Below, piece after piece: positions 1 to 12,776 of a stretch of DNA of 64,000 nt. Source of the stretch: Caprella mutica (taxonomy: Eukaryota; Arthropoda; Malacostraca; Amphipoda; Caprellidae); NCBI GenBank assembly GCA_947561585.1, contig CANNZV010001179.1:1-64000 (forward strand), written 5' to 3'. How positions within the stretch are numbered: position 1 is the first letter of the stretch; every line of letters begins with the position of its first letter. A model generated the notes under the pieces. The model was not told the origin of the DNA, searched no databases, and saw only the letters and a list, made by a program, of their open reading frames with translations. Made by a program: the position numbers and the translations under genes.

Positions 1-1665
1 GAAAAGAGTCACTGTGATGATGTACTGTCAGAGACAAGAGTCACTGTAATGATGTACTATCAGAGAAAAGAGTCACTCTGATGATGTACTATCAGATAAA
101 AGAGTCGCTGTGATGATGCACTATCAGAGAAAAGAGTCACTGTGATGATGTACTATCAGAGAAAAGAGTCACTGTGATGATGTACTATCAGAGAAAAGAG
201 TCACTGTGATGATGTACTATCAGAGAAAAGAGTCACTGTGATGATGTACTATCAGAGAAAAGAGTCACTGTGATGATGTACTATCAGAGAAAAGAGTCAC
301 TGTGATGATGTACTATCAGAGAAAAGAGTCACTGTGATGATGTACTATCAGAGAAAAGAGTCACTGTGATGATGTACTATCAGAAAAAGAGTCACTGTGA
401 TGATGTACTATCAGAGAAAAGAGTCACTGTGATGTTGTACTGTCAGAGAAAAGAGTCACTGTGATGATGTACAATCAGAGAAAAAAGTCACTGTGTTGAT
501 GTACTATCAGAGAAAAGAGTCACTGTGATGATTTACTATCAAAGAAAAGAGTCATTGTGATGATGTACAATCAGAGAAAAGAGTCACTGTGATGATGTAC
601 TATCAGTGAAAAGTGTCACTGTAATGATGTACTATCAGAGAAAAGAGTCACTGTGATGATGTACATTCAGAGAAAAGAGTAACTGTGATGATGTACTATC
701 AGAGAAAAGAGTCAGTATGATTATGTACTATCAGAGAAAAGAGTCACTGTGATGATTTACTATCAAAGAAAAGAGTCACTGTGCTGATGTACTATCAGAG
801 AAAAGAGTCACTGTGATGATGTACTATAAGAGAAAAGAGTCACTGTTATGATGTACTATCAGTGAAAAGAGTCTCTGTGATGATGTACTATCAAAGAAAA
901 GAGTCACTGTGATGATGTACTATCCGAGAAAAGAGTCACTGTAATGATGTACTATCAGAGAAAAGAGTCACTGTGATGATGTACTTTCAGAGAAAAGAGT
1001 CACTGTGATGATGTACTATCAGAGAAAAGAGTCACTGTGATGATGTACTGTCAGAGAAAAGAGTCACTGTGATGATGTACTATCAGAGAAAAGAGTCACT
1101 GTGATGATTTACTATCAGAGAAAAGAGTCACTGTAATGATGTACTATCAGAGAAAAGAGTCACTGTGATGATGTACTTTCAGAGAAAAGAGTCACTGTGA
1201 TGATGTACTATCAGAGAAAAGAGTCACTGTGATGATGTACTGTCAGAGAAAAGAGTCACTGTGATGATGTACTGTCAGAGACAAGAGTCACTGTAATGAT
1301 GTACTATCAGAGAAAAGAGTCACTCTGATGATGTACTATCAGATAAAAGAGTCGCTGTGGTAATGTACTATCAGTGAAAATAGTCTCTGTGATGATGTAC
1401 TATCAAAGAAAAGAGTCAATGTGATGATGTACTATCAGATAAAAGAGTCACTGTGATGATGTACTATCCGAGAAAAGAGTCACTGTGATGATGTACTATC
1501 CGAGAAAAGAGTCACTGTGATGATGTACTATCAGAGAAAAGAGTGACTGTGATGATGTATTATCAGAGAAAAGAGTCACTGTGATGATATACTATCAGAG
1601 AAAAGAGTCACTGTGATGATGTACTATCAGAGAAAAGAGTCACTGTGATGATGTACTATCAGAAA
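1..1665. repeat. 32-bp minisatellite, about 52 copies, cut by window start
   Basis: Head-to-tail copies of a 32-bp unit containing AAAAGAGTCACTGTGATGAT run from the first base, so the array continues outside the window. Most units differ by 0-3 substitutions. Shared variants reveal higher-order copying: the variant block at 1-110 recurs at about 1248-1357 (39 units away), and the block near 942-1058 recurs 192 bp (6 units) later. This pattern is expected from unequal exchange or replication slippage. No coding potential is apparent. Confidence 0.97.
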
Positions 1666-2167
1666 GGCTTACATAAGTTCTTACTCCATTCATCCCCTAC
1701 TGCTCATTTCTGCTGCTGAATCTTTGGCTGTCAAGTTCAGGCATTAGAGGCTGTGACTGACTGGCTCTGACAGTTCCTTTTAATCAATTATTCCCTTCCA
1801 ATACATGCCTTCAAAGTTACAGGGGCACTGGAATCAAAATACTCCAGAGGAATAATTAATGCAATCACTGTGGCAGGTCAGAGTTCATATCAAAGAGGAA
1901 GCTATTAACATTTACTGAAATGCTTCTAAAGATGTTACATTATTGATAATATATATTTCTACTTAGAAGTAATCATACACTTAATTGAGGTCTCAGTACC
2001 CGAATATTGCGTGGTTAGATAAATAAATCAGTAATTCCTAAAAGTCATATTGGTTAATGAGTTATGTCTACACTGTTATATGAGTAGTAGTAGTTGAATT
2101 TGGTGAGCAGGACGGCCTCGACTTCCAAGATAAAATTCCTATAGATTTCATAGTCTGAAATTATAAA
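1666..2167. other. AT-rich spacer, nothing recognised
   Basis: Single-copy-looking sequence between the 32-bp array and the first MITE. No open frame, splice-flanked exon or repeat was recognised. Confidence 0.5.
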
Positions 2168-2652
2168 CAGAGAAAAAAGTTTACTCATATCTAATGGGTC
2201 ATCAATTTATGCTTTGAATCAATTTATTACGTGATTTGGTTGGACTTTATTCATGTTTTTACGTGTGTTAAAACAACTATGACATGGTGTGTCATCAAAT
2301 ATTTATTAATTCAATTCATTTTATAGATTGAATCAACTTACTATGAGAGTTAAAAGTTACTTTTTTGAGAATTTTAAAGTATGTTGAAACAACTATGACA
2401 GAGTGTATTGTAGGAACTCACAAAGACTGTTAATCCAATGTATCTGGTGTATAAATTAACTTACTATGCGAGTTGGTGAAACTTTTTTTAAGTTCAGGAG
2501 TGAGTCAAAACGACTGTTTTGTTTTAACCAACGTCAATTTAACTACTTTTAAGTAGTACCTGCAACTCACAACGTAGGTAGGCGCACAAATAACCCATTC
2601 ATATGAGTCAAAACAAATCAAATTTGATTTGATTCAACTAATCCTTTCTCTG
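2168..2652 (+). mobile_element. Non-autonomous element, copy 1 of a 480-bp dispersed family
   Basis: This segment is nearly the same as 63058-63532 on the same strand, with a few percent substitutions and small indels. Both copies begin CAGAGAAA and end TTTCTCTG, a short terminal inverted repeat, and both continue into TGTGTATA on the right. The interior has several GAGTCA words. There is no coding capacity. I read it as a MITE-like element. Its exact ends and target-site duplication are not certain, so no superfamily is assigned. Confidence 0.7.
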
Positions 2653-2947
2653 TGTGTATAATATATTTTTTTACAGTTATAAGTGTATATAAAATTGTAT
2701 GCTAATTGATTGAAATTGAAATGCAAAATGTGGTAAAAATGATCACTTCAATTTCAAATATTCAATAACTTATTGCTAATACAGGCGATCTGTATTATTC
2801 TTTTAGTCATTTTCCAATCATATGCCACTTTTATTTACTTTAATAAGAATTTTAAAGTAAATACATATAATCTGCTACCCTGTACTACGATAACCTACCA
2901 AGAAAACTGACGAGAAGGAACACCAGTACCGGTGAATGCACTAACGG

Positions 2948-3118
2948 ATGGAAGAGGAAAATGAAGAGGTGATAGTAAATATGATAGTTGAAAAAAATAA
3001 TCGTATTTCAATATCCCTAAAAACTGCTGAGGTACCGGTAAAAAATAGTGAATTTGATCTAAATGCAATAAAATCCATAAGTGACTCACCTATTTCAGCC
3101 AGTTTTGGTACAAACTGA
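2948..3118 (+). pseudogene. Short open frame in a segment shared with 10750-10935
   Basis: A 56-codon plus-strand frame starts MEEENEEVIVN and ends at a TGA at 3116. The first part, AGGAAAATGAAGA followed by GTGATAGTAAAT, recurs near 10758-10782, and AAATTACAACAGTTCGG recurs at 3165 and about 10922. The two loci therefore carry diverged copies of one sequence whose reading frame may once have been coding. I do not recognise the protein. It could be an old transposon or a retro-copied exon. Confidence 0.3.
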
Positions 3119-3179
3119 AAATTCAAATTGTGAGTCAATTTTACTCGATTTTTTTCCAGAGCAAATTACAACAGTTCGG

Positions 3180-4610
3180 AGAATGAAAGCCAAGCCTGTC
3201 TCTTCAATCCACCACAAACAGCCTGAGGATAAAACCCCTGAGGATCATAACTATTAATTTACTAAAAAATATCACTCTAGTTTACAGTCCACTTAACATT
3301 TAAATATACGTAATTTATAAGTGAGGAGGACAATTTTCGTCGTAATTTAAAGTTATGTTATTACATTTCCTTAAGAACAAATGAATATATTATGACAATA
3401 AAAGAAGCCAGTTGGTCCGTTTGGTATAAAACTGAAATGAAAATTGAAAGGTTAATACGATTACGTTTCTTAACTTTGATGTTAGTTAGTAAGAAACTTC
3501 TCTCGAATTCATAATGAGTTTTGAACATCGCTTCTATTTATAACTGATGTAAGCATTAACACTATTATCTTAGTAGGAACTTGCATGTTGCATGGCAATT
3601 ATTTTTCTTCTAATAGAATAATTCAATGAAAGTTAGCTAAAAAACAAAAAAAGTAAAAAAAATTAAAATGCTTGAAATAGGTACATTTTTTTAGTAGTAA
3701 TTATAAAAATTGTATCAGTAACTAATCACAAAGAAAAGCAATCGATGTGGAATGGTATTTAAAAAAGCTTGCTAGATTATGCATATTTCAAATTAGTACA
3801 TTCATTTTTTACGCTGAGCTTATTAAAAAGAACGACATTTTATGTTAGAAACTAAGCTTTTATAATCCTTATGAATAGTAATTAGCTTATTATATTGTTG
3901 TTATTATTATTATGTTACTATTTCACCTCGCATTTAATAAAAATGAGCGATAATCATTATTTGAATATTTTTAAGGAAGAAAGGTTTATGATTCTCAAAA
4001 ATAGTGACAACTCACAGTTGTCACTAATTATGATGTCTCCGATTCTTATTTGGTTTATTATTGCCTGTAACTTTTATTCCTTCTGTCCTATATTCTAACA
4101 CTGTATAGAAAGAAAGAGGTTCTTCCGTTGTATAAACAAAGTGTAAACAAAAACTGTACCTTTCTCACATCTAATTTTCCTTTCTGTGTCGTGATTATAT
4201 GTAAGTGTCGCTACCTCGTAATTGATTAGTTTTATTTTATTAGTTTACAACTGTTCGTTTTCTAAATATTTATATAACTACAATGCAATACATTGCATTA
4301 TTATCACAAATTATTTGGTTTTCTTTAATTTCTAATGGATTTTAATTTTCCTTACCTAAAAAAATATTTGTACCGTATGTAAATAAAACAATCATTTCCC
4401 TAACTTTTTCAATTTGCATATTTAATTCTCAAATCATAGTAACCAAATATATTCTAATTGTAGCTTTTCAATCTATTTCAATGCAATACAATGGTCAGGG
4501 GGTACAAGAGAAAAGCAAGGGGTGCGCGAGAAAAATACTTTAAGAACCACTGCTTTATAGAATAGATAAATTAAATTAGGGTTGGACTTTCATCGAATCA
4601 TTTATTGTTG
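3180..4610. other. AT-rich spacer, nothing recognised
   Basis: About 1.4 kb of AT-rich DNA with homopolymer runs. The small open frame at 3895-4098 has low-complexity composition and no recognisable motif, so I do not call it a gene. Confidence 0.5.
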
Positions 4611-4612
4611 TA

Positions 4613-4865
4613 CACTCAAAAAAAAAAGTTAAGTTGACTTTAAGTTTGAGTTTTCACTTTGTCCCAACACCGGCTGAACAATGTGAGTCAATTGGACTCA
4701 TCCTAATACTTTACTCAATAACAGGAGTCATAATGACTCCTAATTCATAGTCAAATTAACTCAGGTATAGAGTCAATCAAGAGAAAAGACTCCGATATTG
4801 GAGTTTTGCCAGCACTGACTCTGACTCAAGCGATGTGTCAGGCTGAGTCGCAATTTTTTCCCGTG
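4613..4865. mobile_element. Small MITE with TA target duplication, rich in GAGTCA
   Basis: The left end is TA|CACTCAAAAAAA and the right end is TTTTTTCCCGTG|TA, giving a short inverted repeat (CAC, three variable bases, then an A-run) and a TA duplication of the kind left by Tc1/mariner-type elements. The interior repeats GAGTCA or TGACTC about ten times in both orientations. No coding capacity. The superfamily is inferred from the TA duplication only. Confidence 0.55.
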
Positions 4866-5533
4866 TAGATGGAAGATCAACTGTTGTGGCATTCAGTCAT
4901 ACATCAATTGAATCAGTAAAATATTCATTAAGTTTTCAAATGCAGATAATATAATATCAAACATAATTGCAATTATAATTCAGAAATACATACTGAATAA
5001 TAATTAAAATATGGGAAAATAATGATAATTATAAACTAAAGTTAATATAATTATAATTAAAGTAAAGTAAATATACAGGAGATATAAAAGCGAGACATGT
5101 CCCACATTTATTCGATTGGTATAAGTCTGAGACTTAATATATAGGATCCTCTTTTATAAATGCCTGTATTTATACTATCATCAAGTAAATATTCTGACTC
5201 TACTTACATGTCTACCACAATAAAAGATTATTTTAATAATTAGAAATATTTCCTAAGCCGTTAATCGATATTAAAATATTAACATTAAAATATCAATTGA
5301 GTCTTAGACTAAATGGTTAAATAAAACAACCATATTCAGCATGGCGGACAATGGTAATACAATTAAAAGATAGATTAATTCATTTATAACAAACAATAAG
5401 AGGATCAGCTGACATTCATTCGTAATTGAATTCTATTGTTCGGAAAATCTACGGATTATTTGCTTTGTAAATTGTGAATAATAGAAATGATTCACTCTGA
5501 TGAAATTATTGCTAACGTTATTCACGAATATTC
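4866..5533. other. AT-rich spacer, nothing recognised
   Basis: AT-rich sequence preceding the 64-bp array; no coding or repeat signal beyond short A/T runs. Confidence 0.5.
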
Positions 5534-6680
5534 CATTTGTAGTTTATCATATGAAAGTACACCTAAAATAGATATTATACAATGTATATATAATAACTAT
5601 TTGTAGTTTATCCTATGAAAGTACACCTAAAATAGGTATTATTCAATGTATATATAATAACTATTTGTAGTTTATCCTATGAAAGTACACCTAAAATAGG
5701 TATTATTCAATGTATATATAATAACTATTTGTAGTTTATCCTATGAAAGTACACCTAAAATAGATATTATTCAATGTATATATAATAACTATTTGTAGTT
5801 TATCCTATGAAAGTACACCTAAAATAGATATTATTCAATGTATATATAATAACTATTTGTAGTTTATCCTATGAAAGTACACCTAAAATAGGTATTATTC
5901 AATGTATATATATATAATAACTATTTGTAGTTTATCCTATGAAAGTACACCTAAAATAGATATTATTCAATGTATAAATAATAACTATTTGTAGTTTATC
6001 CTATGAAAGTACACCTAAAATAGATATTATTCAATGTATATATAATAACTATTTGTAGTTTATCCTATGAAAGTACACCTAAAATAGATATTATTCAATG
6101 TATATATAATAACTATTTGTAGTTTATCCTATGAAAGTACACCTAAAATAGATATTATTCAATGTATATATAATAACTATTTGTAGTTTATCCTATGAAA
6201 GTACACCTAAAATAGGTATTATTCAATGTATATATATATAATAACTATTTGTAGTTTATCCTATGAAAGTACACCTAAAATAGGTATTATTCAATGTATA
6301 TATAATAACTATTTGTTGTTTATCCTATGAAAGTACACCTAAAATAGATATTATTCAATGTATATATAATAACTATTTGTAGTTTATCCTATGAAAGTAC
6401 ACCTAAAATAGATATTATTCAATGTATATATAATAACTATTTGTAGTTTATCCTATGAAAGTACACCTAAAATAGATATTATTCAATGTTTATATAATAA
6501 CTATTTGTAGTTTATCCTATGAAAGTACACCTAAAATAGATATTATTCAATGTTTATATAATAACTATTTGTAGTTTATCCTATGAAAGTACACCTAAAA
6601 TAGATATTATTCAATGTATACATAATAACTATTTGTTGTTTATCCTATAAAAGCGTACCTAAAATAGTTTTTGTTTTATG
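5534..6680. repeat. 64-bp AT-rich tandem array, about 18 copies
   Basis: Units contain TTGTAGTTTATCCTATGAAA followed by an ATAT-rich tail with a variable (TA)n stretch. Copies are very similar, and two unit variants (AAATAGATATT and AAATAGGTATT) are interspersed. The last copy, after about 6630, is diverged, as is common at array edges. The many short TA runs would make this region prone to melting. Confidence 0.96.
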
Positions 6681-7811
6681 TTTTTATGCTATCTAAATAA
6701 ATTAGAAATATTTATATTCTACTGTGTTTTGTTATAAAAAGCCAACGATATTATGTAGCGGAAAAAAAATGATCGGAAAAAAATCAACGTGTCTCGGTTA
6801 AAAAATATCGGAAAAAAAACTTACGATTGTGTTGTGCCTCGGAAAAGAAAATATCGGATAAAAAACCGTGACAACGAATAGGAAAAAATTATTGGAAAAA
6901 AATACAGCAATGTATGAAATTATGATATTTTTTCGATAAATAAATAATACATATAGAGACTATAAATTATATTAATAAAATAAGATGAAGGGAACAAATC
7001 GATGGGCAGAAATTTACACCAAATACAGTCAACTAGTGCTAGTGAAGTATTAATTTGTGGACAATAATATTTACAAAATATTTGTATAAAAGGTTTGGTT
7101 AAACTTCCAATTCAGTAATTTAAATATAAAGTACAGGTAAAGCTTGTACAGTGGACGAACTTTAAACGGACACCTCCTACAAAGGACCAAAATTGTTCGT
7201 TCAGCTTGACATTCGGCGCGCTACAACAACCTCTTTAATTATTATGTGGTTTAAAAAATATTTTATCTATGTACCAACTATCTAGTCGATCATTTACTAC
7301 ATACAATCAATTGTTCTATAGCTAATTATATAAGAAAAAATTAATTTTATAGAATTTGAAAAGAGATGTAACTATTATATATTATAGTCGAACAGTTACG
7401 GTTGCACCTACCTTATTAATTTGTACATTTATACAAGTACGTTATGAAAACATTATAAAATTTTCAATTAAATAATTATCTCAGATTATTTACCTTCATT
7501 AGCGTTTCTTTGAAATGCTGTTAAAGAAAAATTACAAAGCTTAAATACCCACTGAAGTAAAAAACCTCAGTCACGCACTCTTAACTCGGCATATAGCGCA
7601 CACTTCTCCGGTACATGTACGTGTACGAGCTCTACCTATTCAAATAAAAAAGAAAAAATAGCATTACATTGCGTAATCATGGATTATGAACTAATTTAAA
7701 TAAGTAAGATAAAATAATAATAATAAATCCGTCACACCAGATGGAAGAAAAGTTCTTTATTTTGAATGAAGTTTCCAAAGCTGATTCTAATATTCTATAG
7801 TAGCACTGACT
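6681..7811. other. AT-rich spacer with a short irregular A-rich repeat
   Basis: Between about 6755 and 6905, words like ATCGGAAAAAAA recur four or five times at irregular spacing. The remainder shows nothing recognisable. Confidence 0.5.
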
Positions 7812-8070
7812 TAACTACTTTACACTCACTACTTTACACTCACTACTTTACACTCACTACTTTACACTCACTACTTTACACTCACTACTTCACACTCACT
7901 ACTTTACACTCACTACTTTACACTCACTACTTCACACTCACTACTTTACACTCACTACTTTACACTCACTACTTTACACTCACTACTTTACACTCACTTC
8001 TTTACACTCACTACTTTACACGCACTACTTTACACTCACTACTTTACACTCACTACTTCACACTCACTGT
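7812..8070. repeat. 14-bp minisatellite, about 18 copies
   Basis: Tandem units of ACTCACTACTTTAC with rare substitutions (TTC for TTT, ACGCAC for ACTCAC). The open frame that spans it (7766-8077) exists only because the unit has no stop in that register, and is not regarded as a gene. Confidence 0.96.
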
Positions 8071-9035
8071 ACACTAGTTTGCTGCTCACATTGATGATAT
8101 GATCAATATTTGTAGCTGTTTACATGGTTTATAATAACTGTAGCTTTTATAAACAACTGGCACGTGCTGTCCGTACATTGGAAAATAAAATAATATAACT
8201 GGGATATTATTTACTGTAAAATTATTCGTGTGGCCCGTAGACACGCTATACTGTCATAAATTATAAAGGCTTCATTCAGACAATGTACTTTTATTTAATA
8301 GATTCCAAGCTATATATAGTAATGGTAAGTAAAGCGACCATTGCAAGATGCAAATTAAGTACATGATAATAATTTCAATAGTCATACAGATTTTTAAATA
8401 TATTTATAGTGAATATATTTCAATGTGTTTCTCAACAAAGTTAAATATTGAAATTTTTATTCGTTGTGTACCTCACATCAGGTAATTTTCCTTTACCCAA
8501 TGCAAAGAAACAGTATACTTTATAGTTATTTTATTAAAATATTTCCATTCTTATGATATAAAACTAAAACGAATTGTAATTCTAATAACTGAGAAATAAT
8601 CTGCATGTTGACTAATTTTAGACAAACTTCTACTAAATGCGTCACATAGAATCAGAAAGTTTGTATTCATTATGACGCATATAGCCTTATTGCGCCATAC
8701 TGTGACTCATTTAATAAACATACGTTTATTGGTGCAACTAAATCATAATAAAATAATCACTGCAGAAAAACAACCCACTACGTCATTGAAAAGTATGACG
8801 TCATAACAAAAAGATAAAAAGTACCCGAAAGTACTCTGTGCCTCTGGAAGTTTCATCTGCAATTTACTAATTGGCTTTTCTTTGTTTGTGAAAAGCACTG
8901 CAGTGTCCCCTTGGGGAAGGGGGGGGGTGTCGTGTGAATACCCCCTCCCCCTGTATTAACCTGGCCACACCCACTGAGGGAGGGGGGGGGGTGAGAGGTG
9001 AAGTTTAAGGCCATTCGCTCTAAAAAAAATTGAAT
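8071..9035. other. Spacer with a block of G and C runs at about 8910-8998
   Basis: Mostly AT-rich, but 8910-8998 holds two runs of nine or more G and two C-rich runs (CCCCCTCCCCC), so each strand carries several G-tracts within 90 bp. A hairpin or quadruplex is conceivable. No gene was seen. Confidence 0.45.
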
Positions 9036-10215
9036 GAATCTGCTATATTTAAACCTAGTAAACTGCTATATTTAAACATAGTAAATTGCTATATTTAAAC
9101 CTAGTAAATTGCTATATTTAAACCTAGTAAATTGCTATATTTAAACCTAGTAAATTGCTATATTTAAACCTAGTAAACCGCTACATTTAAACATAGTAAA
9201 TTGCTATATTTAAACCTAGTAAATTGCTATATTTAAACCTAGTAAATTGCTATATTTAAACCTAGTAAATTGCTATATTTAAACCTAGTAAATTGCTATA
9301 TTTAAACCTAGTAAACCGCTACATTTAAACATAGTAAATTGCTATATTTAAACCTAGTAAATTGCTATATTTAAACCTAGTAAATTGCTATATTTAAACC
9401 TAGTAAATTGCTATATTTAAACCTAGTAAACCGCTACATTTAAACATAGTAAATTGCTATATTTAAACCTAGTAAACCGCTACATTTAAACATAGTAAAC
9501 TGCTATATTTAAACCTAGTAAACCGCTACATTTAAACATAGTAAACTGCTATATTTAAACATAGTAAACTGTTATAATTAAACATAGTAAACTGTTATAT
9601 TTAAACATAGTAAATTGCTATATTTAAACATAGTAAACTGTTATAATTAAACATAGTAAACTGTTATATTTAAACATAGTAAACTGTTATATTTAAACAT
9701 AGTAAATTGCTATATTTAAACATAGTAAACTGTTATAATTAAACATAGTAAACTGCTATATTTAAACATAGTAAACTGCTATATTTAAACATAGTAAACT
9801 GTTATAATTAAACATAGTAAACTGTTATAATTAAACATAGTAAACTGTTATAATTAAATATAGTAAACTGTTATAATTAAACATAGTAAACTGTTATATT
9901 TAAACATAGTAAACTGCTATATTTAAACATAGTAAACTGTTATAATTAAACATAGTAAACTGTTATATTTAAACATAGTAAATTGCTATATTTAATCATA
10001 CTAAATTGCTATATTTAAACATAGTAAACTGCTATATTTAAACATAGTAAACTGTTATAATTAAACATAGTAAACTGTTATATTTAAACATAGTAAATTG
10101 CTATATTTAAACATAGTAATAACTGTTATATTTAAACATAGTAAACTGCTATATTTAAACATAGTAAACTGTTATAATTAAACATAGTAATATGCTATAT
10201 TTAAACATAGTAAAC
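9036..10215. repeat. 23-bp minisatellite, about 51 copies, two sub-blocks
   Basis: Units contain GCTATATTTAAAC followed by CTAGTAAAT or ATAGTAAAC. The left half is dominated by the CTAGTAAAT form with periodic ACCGCTACATTT variants, the right half by CATAGTAAACTGTTATAATT forms. Variant units recur in the same order, which indicates multi-unit duplication. Confidence 0.96.
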
Positions 10216-10942
10216 TGCTTATTGTACTATAATCTCTTTACTCAGACACTCCTTCACCCTCAAAGTACTCGGAAAGTAGGTGTTGTAAGCTGCTAAAGGT
10301 TAGATTGGTTCATGGCCTATTCAAAGCTCACTGTACGAATACTGTAAATGTTTCAGACTGCGACCTTCTCGCGATAAAATATAAAAATCGTAAAAACTTT
10401 ATACAAAATAAAGAAATAAATTAACGGAATAGTAATCGAACCTTTGAAAGTGGGGTATAAAGTAATATATTTATTTTCTAATTATAGTCTATCAATGTTA
10501 ATGAGTGATAAAAATTATGTTTATAATTATCAATTAAATGATAATCAATTAATATAATAGGGGATGAACGTCTGCTTCAGAATCAAAGGCTATATCGCTG
10601 AACTAAGTACAAGGGACTGGAAGAAGCTGTCAAAAATCAAGGAAAGTGGCTTTTTGAACAAAATCACCTATCAAGAGTCGGTGACCGTTAATGTATGCAG
10701 AGAAGCTACTCTCTTAGTTCATTCACTCACCAAGGAATATGGCGAAAAGGAACAGAGGAAAATGAAGAAGTGATAGTAAATGAAGACTACGAATCCACCT
10801 AACACAAAAACTAAGACCTCGCAGTTGAAGAGTATAACCCTAGCGCTATCCTCTAGAGTCTAGAAGCTCATTCATTCAAAAAAATTATGAACCTGATAAT
10901 ATTGAAAAAAAGTACACACCAAAATTACAACAGTTCGGGGAT
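10216..10942. other. Spacer containing a relic open frame at 10564-10773
   Basis: A plus-strand frame of 69 codons starts MNVCFRIKGYIAELSTRDWK. Its 3' end overlaps, in another register, the segment shared with 2948-3180. I do not recognise the product. No convincing splice sites extend it, and the downstream frame is interrupted by stops, so it is more likely a decayed repeat than a gene. Confidence 0.3.
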
Positions 10943-11842
10943 TAAGAGAGACCATCTTCCCTAAGAGAGACCATCTTCCCTAAGAGAGACCATCTTCCCT
11001 ACGAGAGACCATCTTCCCTAAGAGAGACCATCTTCCCTACGAGAGACCATCTTCCCTAAGAGAGACCATCTTCCCTAAGAGAGACCATCTTCCTCAAGAG
11101 AGACCATCTTCCTTATAAGAGAGACCATCTTCCCTAAGAGAGACCCATCTTTCCTAAAAGAGACCATCTTCCCTAAGAGAGACCATCTTCCCTAAGAGAG
11201 ACCATCTTCCCTAAGAGTGACCATCTTCCCTAAGAGAGACCATCTTCCCTAAGAGAGACCATCTTCCCTAAGAGAGACCATCTTCCCTAAGAGAGACATC
11301 TTCCCTAAGAGAGACCATCTTCCTTAAGAGAGACCATCTTCCCTAAGAGAGACCATCTTCCCTAAGAGAGACCATCTTCCCTAAGAGAGACCATCTTCCC
11401 TAAGAGAGACCATCTTCCCTAAGAGTGACCATTTTCCCTATAAGAGAGACCATCTTCCCTAAGAGAGACCCATCTTTCCTAAAAGAGACCATCTTCCCTA
11501 AGAGAGACCATCTTCCCTAAGAGAGACCATCTTCCCTAAGAGTGACCATCTTCCCTAAGAGAGACCATCTTCCCTAAGAGAGACCATCTTCCCTAAGAGA
11601 GACCATCTTCCCTAAGAGAGACCATCTTCCCTAAGAGAGACCATCTTCCCTAAGAGAGACCATCTTCCCTAAGAGAGACCATCTTCCCTAAGAGAGACCA
11701 TCTTCCCTAAGAGAGACCATCTTCCCTAAGAGAGACCATCTTCCCTAAGAGAGACCATCTTCCCTAAGAGAGACCATCTTCCCTAAGAGAGACCATCTTC
11801 CCTAAGAGAGACCATCTTCCCTAAGAGTGACCATTTTCCCGT
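10943..11842. repeat. 19-bp minisatellite, about 47 copies
   Basis: Units of AGAGAGACCATCTTCCCTA are almost uniform. A rare variant cluster (a TATAAGAG start followed by ACCCATCTTTCC) occurs near 11112 and again near 11438, showing an approximately 326-bp internal segmental duplication. Confidence 0.96.
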
Positions 11843-12361
11843 TCCTTTAAATTCACCAGAGAGTTTCACAATAAAACCCCGAAAACTTTTCATTGAAATT
11901 TATTTATCGAACAGAATGTGAAATTGATATCCTAAGTATGGCGATGAAGTCTTAATTCCAAATATTTAAATTCAATTGCAATTTCTTAATTACGAGTATT
12001 CTTTTATAAGTTACATTGTAATGAATTTATTTATGGGCACATGTCAATACAGTAACTGGAGGACAAATTCCAAAATAATATCTACCTAGTTCTTGATTCT
12101 TATATGTTAACATCGTAAACCTGAATATTTCCAATTAACCTAAGTTGTATAATTTAATTATTAAGAAGCAAATCATTCTTATTCTTGAATATATTTTCTT
12201 CTTTCAAAAAAGTTAGAGTGTTCGTTCTACACAAAATTTTAAAGTTAAAAAACACTGGAGGTCTCCTATGTTTTCATTCTGTTTATATCAGACCAAAATA
12301 TTATAGAAATGGTTAAGGGATTGAATATCCATGGAGCAGTATTTTGACGAATATTTTTATA
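11843..12361. other. AT-rich spacer, nothing recognised
   Basis: AT-rich sequence without coding or repeat signal. Confidence 0.5.
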
Positions 12362-12478
12362 TCATTATAACATGTTTGATCTTGTTATAACATATTTGAT
12401 CTCGTTATAACATGTTTGATCTCTTTATAACATATTTGATCTCGTTATAACATGTTTGATCTCGTTATAACATGTTTG
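12362..12478. repeat. 20-bp repeat, about 6 copies
   Basis: Tandem copies of TTATAACATGTTTGATCTCG with one or two substitutions each. Confidence 0.9.
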
Positions 12479-12604
12479 GGATTATAGATAACCTAGATTA
12501 TATTATGGTTTATCTGTTAAATGACCAATACATACCATAACAACATTACATACCTTTTTCAATATGAAAAAATACTATTCGTGCCTAAAATGTTATGGCA
12601 CACG

Positions 12605-12770
12605 TGAAACTGCCAGGTTGAAAACTGCCAGGTGGAAAACTGCAAGGCGGAAAACTGCCAAAGCGGAAAAGTGCCTGGATGAAAACTGCCAAAGTGGAAA
12701 AGTGCCAGGCGGAAATGTGCTAGGCGGAAAAGTGCCAGGCGGAAAACTGCCAGACGGAAAACTTCCAGTC
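12605..12770. repeat. 15-bp degenerate minisatellite
   Basis: About 11 diverged units around GGAAAACTGCCAGGC. The open frame at 12564-12776 crosses it because the unit is five codons long; the product would be a low-complexity basic peptide and I do not call it a gene. Confidence 0.85.
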
Positions 12771-12776
12771 ACTTAA

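Noticed and set aside
1..1665. Possible CRISPR-like array
   Set aside because: Units are contiguous with no unique spacers, and the genome is eukaryotic. The same holds for all other arrays here.
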